From Streptomyces finlayi (GTDB taxonomy: Bacteria; Actinomycetota; Actinomycetes; Streptomycetales; Streptomycetaceae): a DNA stretch of 64,000 bases. The notes below the pieces were generated by a model that was not told the DNA's origin, did no database searches, and saw only the letters and a program-made list of their open reading frames with translations. This document shows positions 43,769 to 51,557 of the stretch, in pieces. The translations under genes were made by a program, and so were the position numbers. The stretch covers positions 2,046,001 through 2,110,000 of the forward strand of contig NZ_CP045702.1 in assembly GCF_014216315.1 (NCBI RefSeq), given 5' to 3'. Each line of letters begins with the position of its first letter. Position 1 is the stretch's first letter.

Positions 43769-44896
43769 ATGAGCACTGCCCCGAGCAATGCCCCCCGTCA
43801 CACCGCGCTGGACACCCTGCACCGTTCGCTGGGCGCGACCATGACCGACTTCGCGGGCTGGGACATGCCGCTGCGCTACGCCAGCGAGCGCGACGAGCAC
43901 AACGCCGTACGCACCAGGGCCGGTCTCTTCGACCTGTCGCACATGGGCGAGATCACGGTCACCGGCCCGCAGGCGGTCGATCTGCTGGACCACGCGCTCG
44001 TCGGCAACATCGGCACGGTCGGCCTCGGCCGGGCCCGCTACACCATGATCTGCCGCGAGGACGGCGGCATCCTGGACGACCTGATCGTCTACCGCCTGGG
44101 CAAGACCGAATACCTGGTCGTCGCGAACGCGGGCAACGCGCAGACCGTCCTCGACGCGATCACCGGGCGCGCCGCCGGTTTCGACGCCGTCGTGCGGGAC
44201 GACCGTGACGCGTACGCGCTGATCGCCGTACAGGGCCCGGAGTCCCCCGGCATCCTCAAGTCCGTCACGGACGCCGACCTGGACGGGTTGAAATACTACG
44301 CGGGCCTGCCCGGCACCGTCGCCGGTGTCCCCGCGCTGATCGCGCGTACCGGATACACGGGGGAGGACGGCTTCGAACTGTTCGTCGCCCCCGAGCACGC
44401 CGAGCGGCTGTGGAAGGCCCTCACCGAGGCCGGCGCCCCGGCCGGGCTCATCCCCTGCGGGCTCTCCTGCCGCGACACGCTGCGCCTGGAGGCGGGCATG
44501 CCGCTGTACGGGCACGAGCTGACCACGGCGCTGACCCCGTTCGACGCGGGTCTCGGCCGGGTCGTGAAGTTCGAGAAGGAGGGCGACTTCGTCGGGCGCG
44601 AGGCCCTGCGGGCCGCCGCCGAGCGCGCCGAGACCGCTCCCCCGCGCAAGCTCGTCGGCCTGGTCGCCGAGGGCCGCCGGGTTCCGCGCGCGGGCTTCCC
44701 CGTGGTCGTCGGCGGCGAGGTCGTCGGCGAGGTCACCTCGGGCGCCCCTTCGCCCACGCTGGGCAAGCCGGTCGCGATGGCGTACGTGGACGCGGCGCAC
44801 GCCGCGCCCGGGACCGCGGGCGTCGGAGTCGACATCCGGGGCACCCACGAGCCGTACGAGGTCGTGGCCCTGCCGTTCTACAAGCGCCAGAAGTAA
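43769..44896 (+). CDS. gcvT: Glycine cleavage system T protein (aminomethyltransferase)
   Basis: A protein of 375 residues, folate-binding fold. It transfers the aminomethyl carbon from GcvH-lipoyl to tetrahydrofolate. Motifs seen: FAGWDMPLRYASERDEHNAVR, GLFDLSHMGEITVTG, TGYTGEDGFELF, CRDTLRLEAGMPLYGHEL and PFDAGLGRVVKFEKEGDFVGREAL. The start ATG 43769 has GGAG about eight bases upstream; the longer frame from 43724 runs through the riboswitch. It heads gcvT-gcvH-glyA-sdaA. The P protein gene is not in this window. Confidence 0.97.
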   Translation: MSTAPSNAPRHTALDTLHRSLGATMTDFAGWDMPLRYASERDEHNAVRTRAGLFDLSHMGEITVTGPQAVDLLDHALVGNIGTVGLGRARYTMICREDGGILDDLIVYRLGKTEYLVVANAGNAQTVLDAITGRAAGFDAVVRDDRDAYALIAVQGPESPGILKSVTDADLDGLKYYAGLPGTVAGVPALIARTGYTGEDGFELFVAPEHAERLWKALTEAGAPAGLIPCGLSCRDTLRLEAGMPLYGHELTTALTPFDAGLGRVVKFEKEGDFVGREALRAAAERAETAPPRKLVGLVAEGRRVPRAGFPVVVGGEVVGEVTSGAPSPTLGKPVAMAYVDAAHAAPGTAGVGVDIRGTHEPYEVVALPFYKRQK

Positions 44897-45035
44897 CCAC
44901 TGCGCCGTAAGAGGCACCCGGGACGGTTTCCGAGGGCATCCCGGCGCTCCGGCACTCCCGGCGTGACGCAGTCGCGTCTCACACCGTAAGACCACCGTTC
45001 ATCAGCACTCCCCCGCGTACAGGAGAATTCAGGTC

Positions 45036-45413
45036 ATGAGCAACCCCCAGCAGCTGCGGTACAGCAAGGAGCACGAGTGGCTGTCGGCCGTCGAGGACGG
45101 TGTGGCCACGATCGGCATCACCGAATTCGCCGCCAACGCGCTCGGCGACGTCGTCTACGCCCAGCTCCCCGAGGTCGGTGACACGGTGACCGCGGGCGAG
45201 ACCTGCGGCGAGCTGGAGTCGACCAAGTCGGTCAGCGATCTGTACTCGCCGGTCACCGGTGAGGTCACCGCGGCCAACCAGGACGTCGTGGACGACCCGT
45301 CGCTGGTGAATTCCGCTCCCTTCGAGGGCGGCTGGCTGTTCAAGGTACGCGTCACGGACGAGCCGGAGGACCTGCTCTCCGCCGACGAGTACACCGAGTT
45401 CTCCGGCAACTGA
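45036..45413 (+). CDS. gcvH: Glycine cleavage system H protein
   Basis: A protein of 125 residues carrying the lipoyl group that shuttles the aminomethyl intermediate. The lipoylated Lys is K64 in LESTKSVSDLYSPVTGEV. Conserved SKEHEWL and ITEFAANALGDVVYAQLPEVGD are present, and the C-terminal GWLFKVRVTD fits. Start ATG 45036 with AGGAG. It lies 139 bp after gcvT and 18 bp before glyA. Confidence 0.97.
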   Translation: MSNPQQLRYSKEHEWLSAVEDGVATIGITEFAANALGDVVYAQLPEVGDTVTAGETCGELESTKSVSDLYSPVTGEVTAANQDVVDDPSLVNSAPFEGGWLFKVRVTDEPEDLLSADEYTEFSGN

Positions 45414-45431
45414 GACCCAAGGGACCCCCTG

Positions 45432-46691
45432 ATGTCGCTTCTCAACTCCTCCCTCCACGAGCTGGACCCGGACGTCGCCGCCGCTGTCGACGCCGAGCTC
45501 CACCGCCAGCAGTCCACCCTCGAGATGATCGCCTCGGAGAACTTCGCTCCGGTCGCGGTCATGGAGGCGCAGGGCTCCGTCCTCACCAACAAGTACGCCG
45601 AGGGCTACCCGGGCCGCCGCTACTACGGTGGCTGCGAGCACGTCGACGTCGTCGAGCAGATCGCGATCGACCGCATCAAGGCGCTGTTCGGCGCCGAGGC
45701 CGCGAACGTCCAGCCGCACTCCGGTGCGCAGGCCAACGCCGCCGCGATGTTCGCGCTGCTGAAGCCGGGCGACACGATCATGGGCCTGAGCCTGGCCCAC
45801 GGCGGTCACCTGACCCACGGCATGAAGATCAACTTCTCCGGCAAGCTCTACAACGTGGTCCCGTACCACGTCGACGAGACCGGCGTCGTGGACATGGCCG
45901 AGGTCGAGCGCCTCGCCAAGGAGTCCAAGCCGAAGCTGATCGTCGCGGGCTGGTCCGCCTACCCGCGCCAGCTCGACTTCGCCGCCTTCCGCCGCATCGC
46001 GGACGAGGTCGGCGCGTACCTGATGGTCGACATGGCGCACTTCGCCGGCCTGGTCGCGGCGGGTCTGCACCCCAACCCGGTGCCGCACGCCCACGTCGTC
46101 ACGACCACCACGCACAAGACCCTCGGTGGTCCGCGCGGTGGCGTGATCCTGTCGACGCAGGAGCTCGCCAAGAAGATCAACTCGGCGGTCTTCCCCGGCC
46201 AGCAGGGTGGCCCGCTGGAGCACGTGATCGCGGCCAAGGCCGTCTCGTTCAAGATCGCGGCGGGCGAGGAGTTCAAGGAGCGCCAGCAGCGCACCCTGGA
46301 CGGCGCCCGCATCCTCGCCGAGCGTCTGGTGCAGCCGGACGTCACCGAGGTCGGCGTCTCGGTCCTCTCCGGCGGCACGGACGTGCACCTGGTCCTCGTC
46401 GACCTGCGTGACTCCGAGCTGGACGGCCAGCAGGCCGAGGACCGGCTCCATGAGCTGGGCATCACGGTCAACCGGAACGCCATCCCCAACGACCCCCGGC
46501 CGCCCATGGTCACCTCGGGTCTGCGGATCGGTACGCCGGCCCTGGCCACCCGCGGTTTCCAGGCCGAGGACTTCACCGAGGTCGCGGAGATCATCGCGTC
46601 GGCCCTCAAGCCGTCCTACGACGCGGACGACCTGAAGGCCCGCGTCATCGCGCTGGCCGACAAGTTCCCGCTGTACCCCGGCCTCAAGTAA
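45432..46691 (+). CDS. glyA: Serine hydroxymethyltransferase
   Basis: A protein of 419 residues, PLP-dependent. It interconverts serine plus tetrahydrofolate with glycine plus methylene-tetrahydrofolate. Seen are LEMIASENF, YPGRRYYGGCEHVD, VQPHSGAQANAAAMF, HGGHLTHGM, the PLP Lys in TTTTHKTLGGPRGG (K229) and RIGTPALATRGF. It takes up the methylene-THF and glycine side of the same pathway as gcvT/gcvH. Start ATG 45432, 18 bp after gcvH. Confidence 0.97.
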   Translation: MSLLNSSLHELDPDVAAAVDAELHRQQSTLEMIASENFAPVAVMEAQGSVLTNKYAEGYPGRRYYGGCEHVDVVEQIAIDRIKALFGAEAANVQPHSGAQANAAAMFALLKPGDTIMGLSLAHGGHLTHGMKINFSGKLYNVVPYHVDETGVVDMAEVERLAKESKPKLIVAGWSAYPRQLDFAAFRRIADEVGAYLMVDMAHFAGLVAAGLHPNPVPHAHVVTTTTHKTLGGPRGGVILSTQELAKKINSAVFPGQQGGPLEHVIAAKAVSFKIAAGEEFKERQQRTLDGARILAERLVQPDVTEVGVSVLSGGTDVHLVLVDLRDSELDGQQAEDRLHELGITVNRNAIPNDPRPPMVTSGLRIGTPALATRGFQAEDFTEVAEIIASALKPSYDADDLKARVIALADKFPLYPGLK

Positions 46692-46716
46692 GACATCCGC
46701 AGTTTGCACGTCCGGT

Positions 46717-46755
46717 GGGGGCACCGCGCACACTGAACAGTGAGCACGGTGCCCT
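46717..46755 (+). terminator. Hairpin between glyA and sdaA
   Basis: GGGCACCG (46719-46726) can pair with CGGTGCCC (46747-46754), and an inner CACTG/CAGTG stem lies within. It occurs 26 bp after the glyA stop with no U-run. It may end the glycine mRNA or attenuate readthrough into sdaA; the 154-bp gap allows a separate sdaA promoter. Confidence 0.55.
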
Positions 46756-46845
46756 CATCGCTGCCCCGCGCTCCGCGGGCCCGCCGGCCCGTCCCGCACC
46801 ACCCGGCAGACAACGGCGTCTACCAACCCTCTTAGGAGTCCTCCC

Positions 46846-48231
46846 GTGGCCATCTCGGTCTTCGACCTCTTCTCGGTCGGCATCGGCCCGTCCAGCTCCC
46901 ACACCGTCGGCCCGATGCGCGCGGCCCGTATGTTCGCCCGCCGTCTGAAGAACGAGGGCCTGCTGGCCCACACCACTTCGATACGGGCCGAGCTGTACGG
47001 TTCGCTCGGCGCCACCGGTCACGGCCACGGCACTCCCAAGGCCGTCCTGCTCGGCCTGGAGGGCGAGTCGCCCCGCACGGTCGACGTCGAAGGTGCCGAC
47101 GCACGCGTCGAGGAGATCCGTTCCTCCGGGCGCCTCAATCTGCTCGGCATGCACGAGATCGCCTTCGACACCGACGAGCAGCTCGTCCTGCACCGCCGCA
47201 AGGCCCTGCCGTACCACGCCAACGGCATGACGATCTTCGCGTACGACCACGAGGGCGCACCGCTCCTGGAGAAGACGTACTACTCGGTCGGCGGCGGCTT
47301 CGTCGTGGACGAGGACGCGGTGGCCGGGGAGAACCCGATCGTCCCGGACGACACCGCGCTCAAGCACCCCTTCCGCACCGGTGACGAGCTGCTGCGCCTG
47401 GCCCGTGAGACGGGTCTGTCCATCTCCTCACTGATGCTGGAGAACGAGAAGGCGTGGCGCACCGAGGCCGAGATCCGCTCCGGTCTGCTGGACATCTGGC
47501 GCGTCATGCAGGCGTGCGTCGCGCGCGGCATGGCGACCGAGGGCATCCTGCCCGGCGGCCTGAAGGTCCGCCGCCGCGCGGCGAACTCCGCCCGTCAGCT
47601 GCGCGCCGAGGGCGACCCGCAGGCCCACTCCATGGAGTGGATCACCCTCTACGCGATGGCGGTCAACGAGGAGAACGCGGCGGGCGGCCGGGTCGTCACC
47701 GCCCCCACCAACGGCGCCGCGGGCATCATCCCCGCCGTTCTGCACTACTACATGAACTTCGCGGCAGGCGGCTGCACCGAGGCCGAGAAGGAGGACAGCG
47801 TCGTACGCTTCCTGCTCTCGGCCGGGGCGATCGGCATGCTGTTCAAGGAGAACGCCTCGATCTCCGGCGCCGAGGTCGGCTGCCAGGGCGAGGTCGGCTC
47901 CGCGTGCTCCATGGCGGCGGGCGCTCTCGCCGAGGTGCTCGGCGGCTCGCCCGAGCAGGTGGAGAACGCCGCGGAGATCGGCATGGAGCACAACCTGGGC
48001 CTGACCTGCGACCCGGTGGGCGGGCTCGTCCAGATCCCCTGCATCGAGCGCAACGGCATGGCGGCGGTCAAGGCCGTCACCGCGGCCAAGATGGCACTGC
48101 GCGGCGACGGCACGCACAAGGTCTCCCTCGACAAGGTCATCAAGACCATGAAGGAGACCGGTGCCGACATGAGCGTCAAGTACAAGGAGACGGCGCGCGG
48201 CGGGCTCGCGGTGAACATCATCGAGTGCTGA
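46846..48231 (+). CDS. sdaA: L-serine ammonia-lyase (single-chain, iron-sulfur)
   Basis: A protein of 461 residues. It converts L-serine to pyruvate and ammonia with a [4Fe-4S] cluster. The N-terminal FSVGIGPSSSHTVGPMRAA and the C-terminal domain (NGAAGIIPAVLHYYMNF, GCQGEVGSACSMAAGAL, HNLGLTCDPVGGLVQIPCIERNG) are intact. The protein ends GGLAVNIIEC, the conserved C-terminal tail whose last Cys, from work on a related enzyme, binds the cluster. GTG 46846 has AGGAG. The last ~59 bp of the gene recur twice downstream as direct repeats, marking an insertion at its 3' end. It removes serine made by glyA. Confidence 0.96.
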   Translation: MAISVFDLFSVGIGPSSSHTVGPMRAARMFARRLKNEGLLAHTTSIRAELYGSLGATGHGHGTPKAVLLGLEGESPRTVDVEGADARVEEIRSSGRLNLLGMHEIAFDTDEQLVLHRRKALPYHANGMTIFAYDHEGAPLLEKTYYSVGGGFVVDEDAVAGENPIVPDDTALKHPFRTGDELLRLARETGLSISSLMLENEKAWRTEAEIRSGLLDIWRVMQACVARGMATEGILPGGLKVRRRAANSARQLRAEGDPQAHSMEWITLYAMAVNEENAAGGRVVTAPTNGAAGIIPAVLHYYMNFAAGGCTEAEKEDSVVRFLLSAGAIGMLFKENASISGAEVGCQGEVGSACSMAAGALAEVLGGSPEQVENAAEIGMEHNLGLTCDPVGGLVQIPCIERNGMAAVKAVTAAKMALRGDGTHKVSLDKVIKTMKETGADMSVKYKETARGGLAVNIIEC

Positions 48232-48233
48232 GG
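48175..48233 (+). repeat. att-like direct repeat, copy 1 (3' end of sdaA)
   Basis: 59 bp: from GTCAAGTACAAGGAGACGG in the coding region to the TGAGG at and after the sdaA stop. It matches copy 3 (56581-56639) at 57 of 59 positions, and copy 2 (51069-51120) with a few differences and a 7-bp deletion. The sequences flanking the three copies on either side are unrelated. This is the pattern left by site-specific integration into the 3' end of a gene. Confidence 0.85.
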
Positions 48234-48310
48234 ACTTAGCCTCTGATCAGGGGTTTCTCGCCTTTCAGCCCTGTCACGGACTGTCCACCTCGTATGGCGG
48301 ATCATCCCTG

Positions 48311-48352
48311 GAAAGTCCCTCTGGCAGAGCTGAAAGTCCCTGAAAAGTCCCT
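48311..48352 (+). repeat. AAGTCCCT repeat cluster A
   Basis: AAGTCCCT occurs at 48313-48320, 48334-48341 and 48345-48352, about 80-120 bp downstream of att-like copy 1. The same octamer recurs in cluster B (50313-50352). Short direct repeats flanking an att core are what arm-type recombinase sites look like, but no recombinase gene was found. Confidence 0.7.
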
Positions 48353-48404
48353 GGCATATCCCCCAGGACAGGTATCTGGCCTGGGCTTCGTAGCATGCAC
48401 TCAA

Positions 48405-48433
48405 CAACAAATGCCCCTCGGGCAAGCTGCCCG
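48405..48433 (-). terminator. Terminator of the presumed immunity gene
   Basis: On the minus strand CGGGCA (433-428) pairs with TGCCCG (424-419) around a three-base loop, six bases after the stop of the immunity-like ORF. It is followed by a run rich in T (ATTTGTTGTTG). Confidence 0.65.
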
Positions 48434-48438
48434 GTGGC

Positions 48439-49252
48439 TCATCGCAGCGCCGTCCACACGCTGAACCCGCCCTCCGGAAAGCCTAGTTCGGCCTCACGCG
48501 CCACGACGGTGACGCCTTGTCTGCGCGCTGCCGCCATGACTTCGGCGTAGGGGTGCCCGATCAGCTCCATGCCCCGGTACACCACTTGTGCGGGCCGGGC
48601 CATGACGACGCGTGTCACGCGGTCCTCGGAGTCGTATCCGACAGCCGCACCCACTGACAGAAAATGGTCCTGCGAGACGGGACCGAATTCGGGTTCGGAC
48701 TCCATGCCGCCGCCGAGCAGTTCACGCACTTCTTCCTTCGGGGACCCCAGCCGAACGACTCCGAAGCCACGGTGAGAATCCACTTCGAAGCTCCCCGGCG
48801 CGATTCGCCCTTCCCCTTCGAAGAAGGAGAATTCATAACTCACTCGGGTGCGTGAGGAGATGAGGACGCTGCGGAAGTCCCCCGGAGTGTCCGCATGCGG
48901 ATTGCCGAGTACGATGCCCATCCCCGGGACAACCCAATCAGAGCCCTTCTGCTCCACGGGGACACCGGCGGATCGGAGCTCCGCCAGTACCTCCGCGTGG
49001 GAACGGCCGAGCAGTCCCACGCCTCGCAGACTCAGCTCCGCCGGGGCGGCCACCTCGATTGAACACAGCGAGTCCCTGTCGTCGTATCCCAGGATCATCC
49101 CCAACTCGTGATAGGCGTCCGAGAGAACCGGAGCGTATGACGAGCGGCGAAAGATGGACGGCTCCCCCCAGAGCCGCTCTGACGGACTGCCTGGACATCC
49201 CGAAGCGCACCTCGGGAAAGCCCTCCAACGGCAGAATCTCCATGTCGATCAA
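48439..49252 (-). pseudogene. Presumed toxin-immunity gene with a one-base frameshift
   Basis: Read from TTG 49252 (GGAGG at good spacing) or ATG 49243, the product begins MEILPLEGFPEVRFGMSRQSVRAALG. In the +1 shifted frame it continues PSIFRRSSYAPVLSDAYHELG followed by MILGYDDRDSLCSIEVAAPAEL and runs to the stop at 48439. The two frames meet in a six-C run (49164-49169 on the plus strand); five bases would restore one ~270-residue ORF. The protein has two similar halves of about 100 residues (GYDDRDSLCSIEVAAPAEL ... RGVGLLGRSHAEV against GYDSEDRVTRVVMARPAQV ... RGMELIGHPYAEV). It begins 14 bases after the toxin stop codon, the usual place of an immunity gene; that function is inferred. Confidence 0.75.
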
Positions 49253-49266
49253 GGTGGCCTCCGGGA

Positions 49267-49764
49267 TTAGGTGATCGGCCGGTTGAACCCGGCCTTGTTT
49301 GCGGCTTCGATGAAGTTGGGCAGCTTCGTGACCATCTCATCGATCGCGGCATCGTACTTGCCTGGGAACATCGACTTCACGTTGTCGATGTCCATCTGGA
49401 GAGCGTCTGTGAGGCGCCCTTGCTTGAGAAGATACGACTGGTGGGAACGGTGCATCTGTCCGTCGTAACTGCTGCCCCAGCTTTCCGTGGCGTGATGATC
49501 GGACTTGTCCATTTGGATGGTCAGACCCTGCCCCTCCGGCATTTTGAAGGCATCCTTGATGGACTGGCTCGCCGACATGTGGTTACGCATCACGCCCTTC
49601 TTCGCATGCTGGTCCTTGTACTGGCCACCCCGGTAGGGCCCACCGGTGACGGCGCAGGCGCCCTGGACCGGCGGGTTGGCGTTGTGGACCAGCGCCATAG
49701 GGCCGGCGACGTACACGAAGTAGGTGTGGACTCCATCGACCGTGAGGTTGTAAACCCTCTGGAT
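49267..49764 (-). CDS. Orphan polymorphic-toxin C-terminus (HINT tail plus probable nuclease toxin domain)
   Basis: The segment of ~165 codons begins inside a HINT/pretoxin tail, RVYNLTVDGVHTYFVYVAG followed by PMALVHNANPPVQ, and ends with a ~125-residue toxin domain. That domain shows GGPYRGGQYKDQ, GVMRNHMSASQSIKDAFK, IQMDKSDHHATESWGSS, HRSHQSYLLKQGRL and MDIDNVKSMFPGKYDAAIDEMV. The His-rich RNHM ... MDKSDHHATESWGSS pattern is what I recall from HNH/endonuclease-VII-like toxin domains; the exact family is unverified. The 5' end is cut: no start codon or delivery domain is joined to it, so it is a displaced toxin tip or decaying cassette. The presumed immunity gene follows immediately. Confidence 0.72.
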   Translation of the reverse strand: MQRVYNLTVDGVHTYFVYVAGPMALVHNANPPVQGACAVTGGPYRGGQYKDQHAKKGVMRNHMSASQSIKDAFKMPEGQGLTIQMDKSDHHATESWGSSYDGQMHRSHQSYLLKQGRLTDALQMDIDNVKSMFPGKYDAAIDEMVTKLPNFIEAANKAGFNRPIT

Positions 49765-49865
49765 CCGTCGTAGACCGTCTCCGACGTGTAGTCGGTCGCG
49801 TCGGTCGTCGTCTCGACACCGCGCGGGCTGATCTCCTTCGTCTGATTGCCGACCTCGTCCAGCGA
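49765..49865 (-). pseudogene. Rhs/YD-repeat scrap
   Basis: On the minus strand, in a different frame from the toxin piece, about 30 codons read LDEVGNQTKEISPRGVETTT, like the core repeat of Rhs/YD toxins. The join to the HINT tail near 49765 is out of frame, so most of the parent Rhs gene has been deleted. Confidence 0.6.
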
Positions 49866-50076
49866 GCGCCTGATCAACTACCCCACGCAGTACGCCAAAG
49901 CCCTCGTCATCAACTTCAACCGATGGCCCGCCGTCCCAGGCCGCGGCGCCGGTATCTTCCTCCACGTCAACGGCAACGGCGCCACCGCCGGCTGCGTGTC
50001 CGTGCCGCGCCCGACCATGGACCGGATCATGAGCTGGGTCACGCCGTCCAGCCACCCGCGCATCGCCATCGGCTGA
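49860..50076 (+). pseudogene. L,D-transpeptidase (YkuD) C-terminal fragment
   Basis: The fragment of ~70 residues reads SERLINYPTQYAKALVINFNRW, then GRGAGIFLHVNGNGATAGCVSVPRPTMDRIM and ends HPRIAIG. GATAGCVSVP contains the catalytic Cys of the YkuD family, and the ending is normal for streptomycete members. The N-terminal signal, repeat and domain segments are missing. Its 5' edge abuts the Rhs scrap on the other strand near 49862, which is a recombination junction. Confidence 0.7.
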
Positions 50077-50178
50077 CCAACCGCCCGGCCTCCAGCGACG
50101 CGCCGGGTCCCCTCCCGAGGAGGGTCCCGGCTCCTCTTCTCCGGCCCGCACGTGGCCGCCCCGCACCCGGAAGCAGTC

Positions 50179-50484
50179 ATGAAGACCAACACGTCACGCC
50201 GTCTCGCGCCCGCCGTCACCGCGGCCGCCCTGCTCGCCGGCCTCACCACCGGCTGTTCGAGCGAAAGTCCCGCACCCGCCAAGGCCGAGCCTTCCCTGCC
50301 CTCCGCAGCGGAAAGTCCCTGGAATCTCCCTGAGACAGGCATGGAAGTCCCTCAAGAGTCCCTGGGACTTCCATGCCGAGCGAGGGGTGATCCTGGACGC
50401 GGAAGGCGTCTTCGTGCTGCCCGGCTCCCGCAGCCGGCTGAAAAGGTACGGGCTGGGCGCACCGGAAAGCGAGGCCTGTCGTGA
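50179..50484 (+). pseudogene. Disrupted lipoprotein gene
   Basis: ATG 50179 opens MKTNTSRRLAPAVTAAALLA followed by GLTTGCSSESPAPAKAEP, a clear lipoprotein signal with lipobox LTTGC. After about 43 residues the frame enters AAGTCCCT repeat cluster B, and a different frame then reads FHAERGVILDAEGVFVLPG and SRSRLKRYG. This looks like a coding region interrupted by the repeat element. The mature function is unknown. Confidence 0.55.
50311..50375 (+). repeat. AAGTCCCT repeat cluster B with inverted repeat
   Basis: AAGTCCCT at 50313-50320 and 50345-50352, with variant GAGTCCCT at 50356-50363. CATGGAAGTCCC (50340-50351) is a perfect inverted repeat of GGGACTTCCATG (50364-50375). Compared with cluster A, the order GAAAGTCCCT ... 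GACAGG is also repeated. It lies about 0.7 kb before att-like copy 2. Confidence 0.7.
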
Positions 50485-50545
50485 GAGTCCGCCTACGATC
50501 CGTCGTCGTGCCGGTACGCCGCCGGACCGCGGGGAGGGAGCGGGG

Positions 50546-50993
50546 ATGTCCGAGCTGGAGCGGATCATGGCTCGCCGGAGCGAGCTGGACGTGCGCGCCG
50601 AGGAACTGGGCGAGCGACTCTTGAGGAGGTTCAGGCGGAGCGAGAGGAACTCGCGATCGCCGAACGGGTGCCGCACCGGCTGGCCGAACAGGACCGCATC
50701 GAGGCGGAGCCGCCGCTGCGGTGGCTCCGGTGAAAGCGCAGGTGGCGGGGCGTGCGGTGCTACTGATCCGGCGCCGCGGCGAGGCCCCGGACGAGACCGC
50801 GCTGCCCGGTGACTACCGCCAGATCGTTCGGGCCGCCGACAGCCTGGTGCAGGTCAGGACGGTGGGCGAAGAACTGGGACTGGAGGTAGCGGTGCGCGGG
50901 AAGCTGGAGCCGCTGCGGGCGAAGATGACCAAGCTCGCCGATCGCGGCTGGCTGCACAAACGGCCCGACGGGAAGTTCACCGCCCGCCGGTAG
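50546..50993 (+). pseudogene. Conserved hypothetical gene with two frameshifts
   Basis: ATG 50546 (GGAGGGAGCGGGG upstream) starts MSELERIMARRSELDVRAEELGERLL. A shift near 50625 leads to EVQAEREELAIAERVPHRLAEQDRIEAE, and a second near 50715 to APVKAQVAGRAVLLIRRRGEA and VRTVGEELGLEVAVRGKLEPL, then KLADRGWLHKRPDGKFTARR. I recall similar intact proteins in Streptomyces genomes, often in accessory regions, with no known function. Two shifts make it a pseudogene. Confidence 0.7.
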
Positions 50994-51068
50994 CCACGCC
51001 GGGACGAGGGGCAGCTGGCCGGGGCATGACCAGCGGGCCCCGGCGGCAAATGAGTTTGGTGGCCGAAT

Positions 51069-51120
51069 GCCAAGTACAAGGAGACGGCGCGCTGGCGGTC
51101 AACATCATCGAGTGCTGAGG
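51069..51120 (+). repeat. att-like direct repeat, copy 2 (internal, with 7-bp deletion)
   Basis: The sequence from GCCAAGTACAAGGAGACGG to ATCATCGAGTGCTGAGG repeats the sdaA 3' end but lacks 7 bp (CGGCGGG) after CGGCGCG and has substitutions such as CTGGCGGTC for CTCGCGGTG. The deletion puts the peptide out of frame, so this copy encodes no sdaA tail. It separates segment 1 from segment 2 of the island. Confidence 0.8.
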
Positions 51121-51557
51121 TTCTAGTTGCACGGTGGCGAACAGTTCCGATGTCGAGCACAAGGAGCACGCCGAAAGGGAGCCGAAGCCGGAACCCATCG
51201 GCCGCACGCGCGAACGCATTCCACTGTTGCCGGCGTCACCGAAGACGCCCGAACATCAACTCGAACAAGGCAGGGCCTCGCTCGAAGCGCACGTCGCCGC
51301 CGGTACCCGGTGCTGTCCTCGCCCAGGTCGCCGGCAGACACGACCCGGCGGCAGCGCGTCCTTCCGGCCGGCTCGCGGTGCACAGCCGCCCAGTCGGAGT
51401 ACGACAGCTACGGCGGGAACAGGCCAGCCCCACGTCGCTCGGCCGAAAAGGGGAGCCCGTGTCCGCAGTGAGGTAGCTTGCCTTTTCGTGATCGCCCGAA
51501 AAGACGTCTCGCCAGGCACGTACCGGGGCGGCCACGACAGGAGGGAAGGGCTATTCC
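51121..51557 (+). other. Region without a confident gene at the left end of segment 2
   Basis: Short open frames exist (for example from GTG 51134, MANSSDVEHKEHAEREPKPE, reading PEHQLEQGRASLEAHVAAG), but none has a recognisable domain and each becomes low-complexity. It may hold a decayed coding fragment and the promoter of the phosphatase gene. No integrase or excisionase signature is visible. Confidence 0.5.

Noticed and set aside
48311..50375. CRISPR-like array from AAGTCCCT repeats
   Set aside because: The repeat is only 8 bp, spacing is irregular and no cas gene is present.
50179..50484. Intact secreted lipoprotein of 101 residues
   Set aside because: The signal is good but the body enters repeat cluster B after about 40 residues and an alternative frame carries the more protein-like sequence, so it is treated as disrupted.
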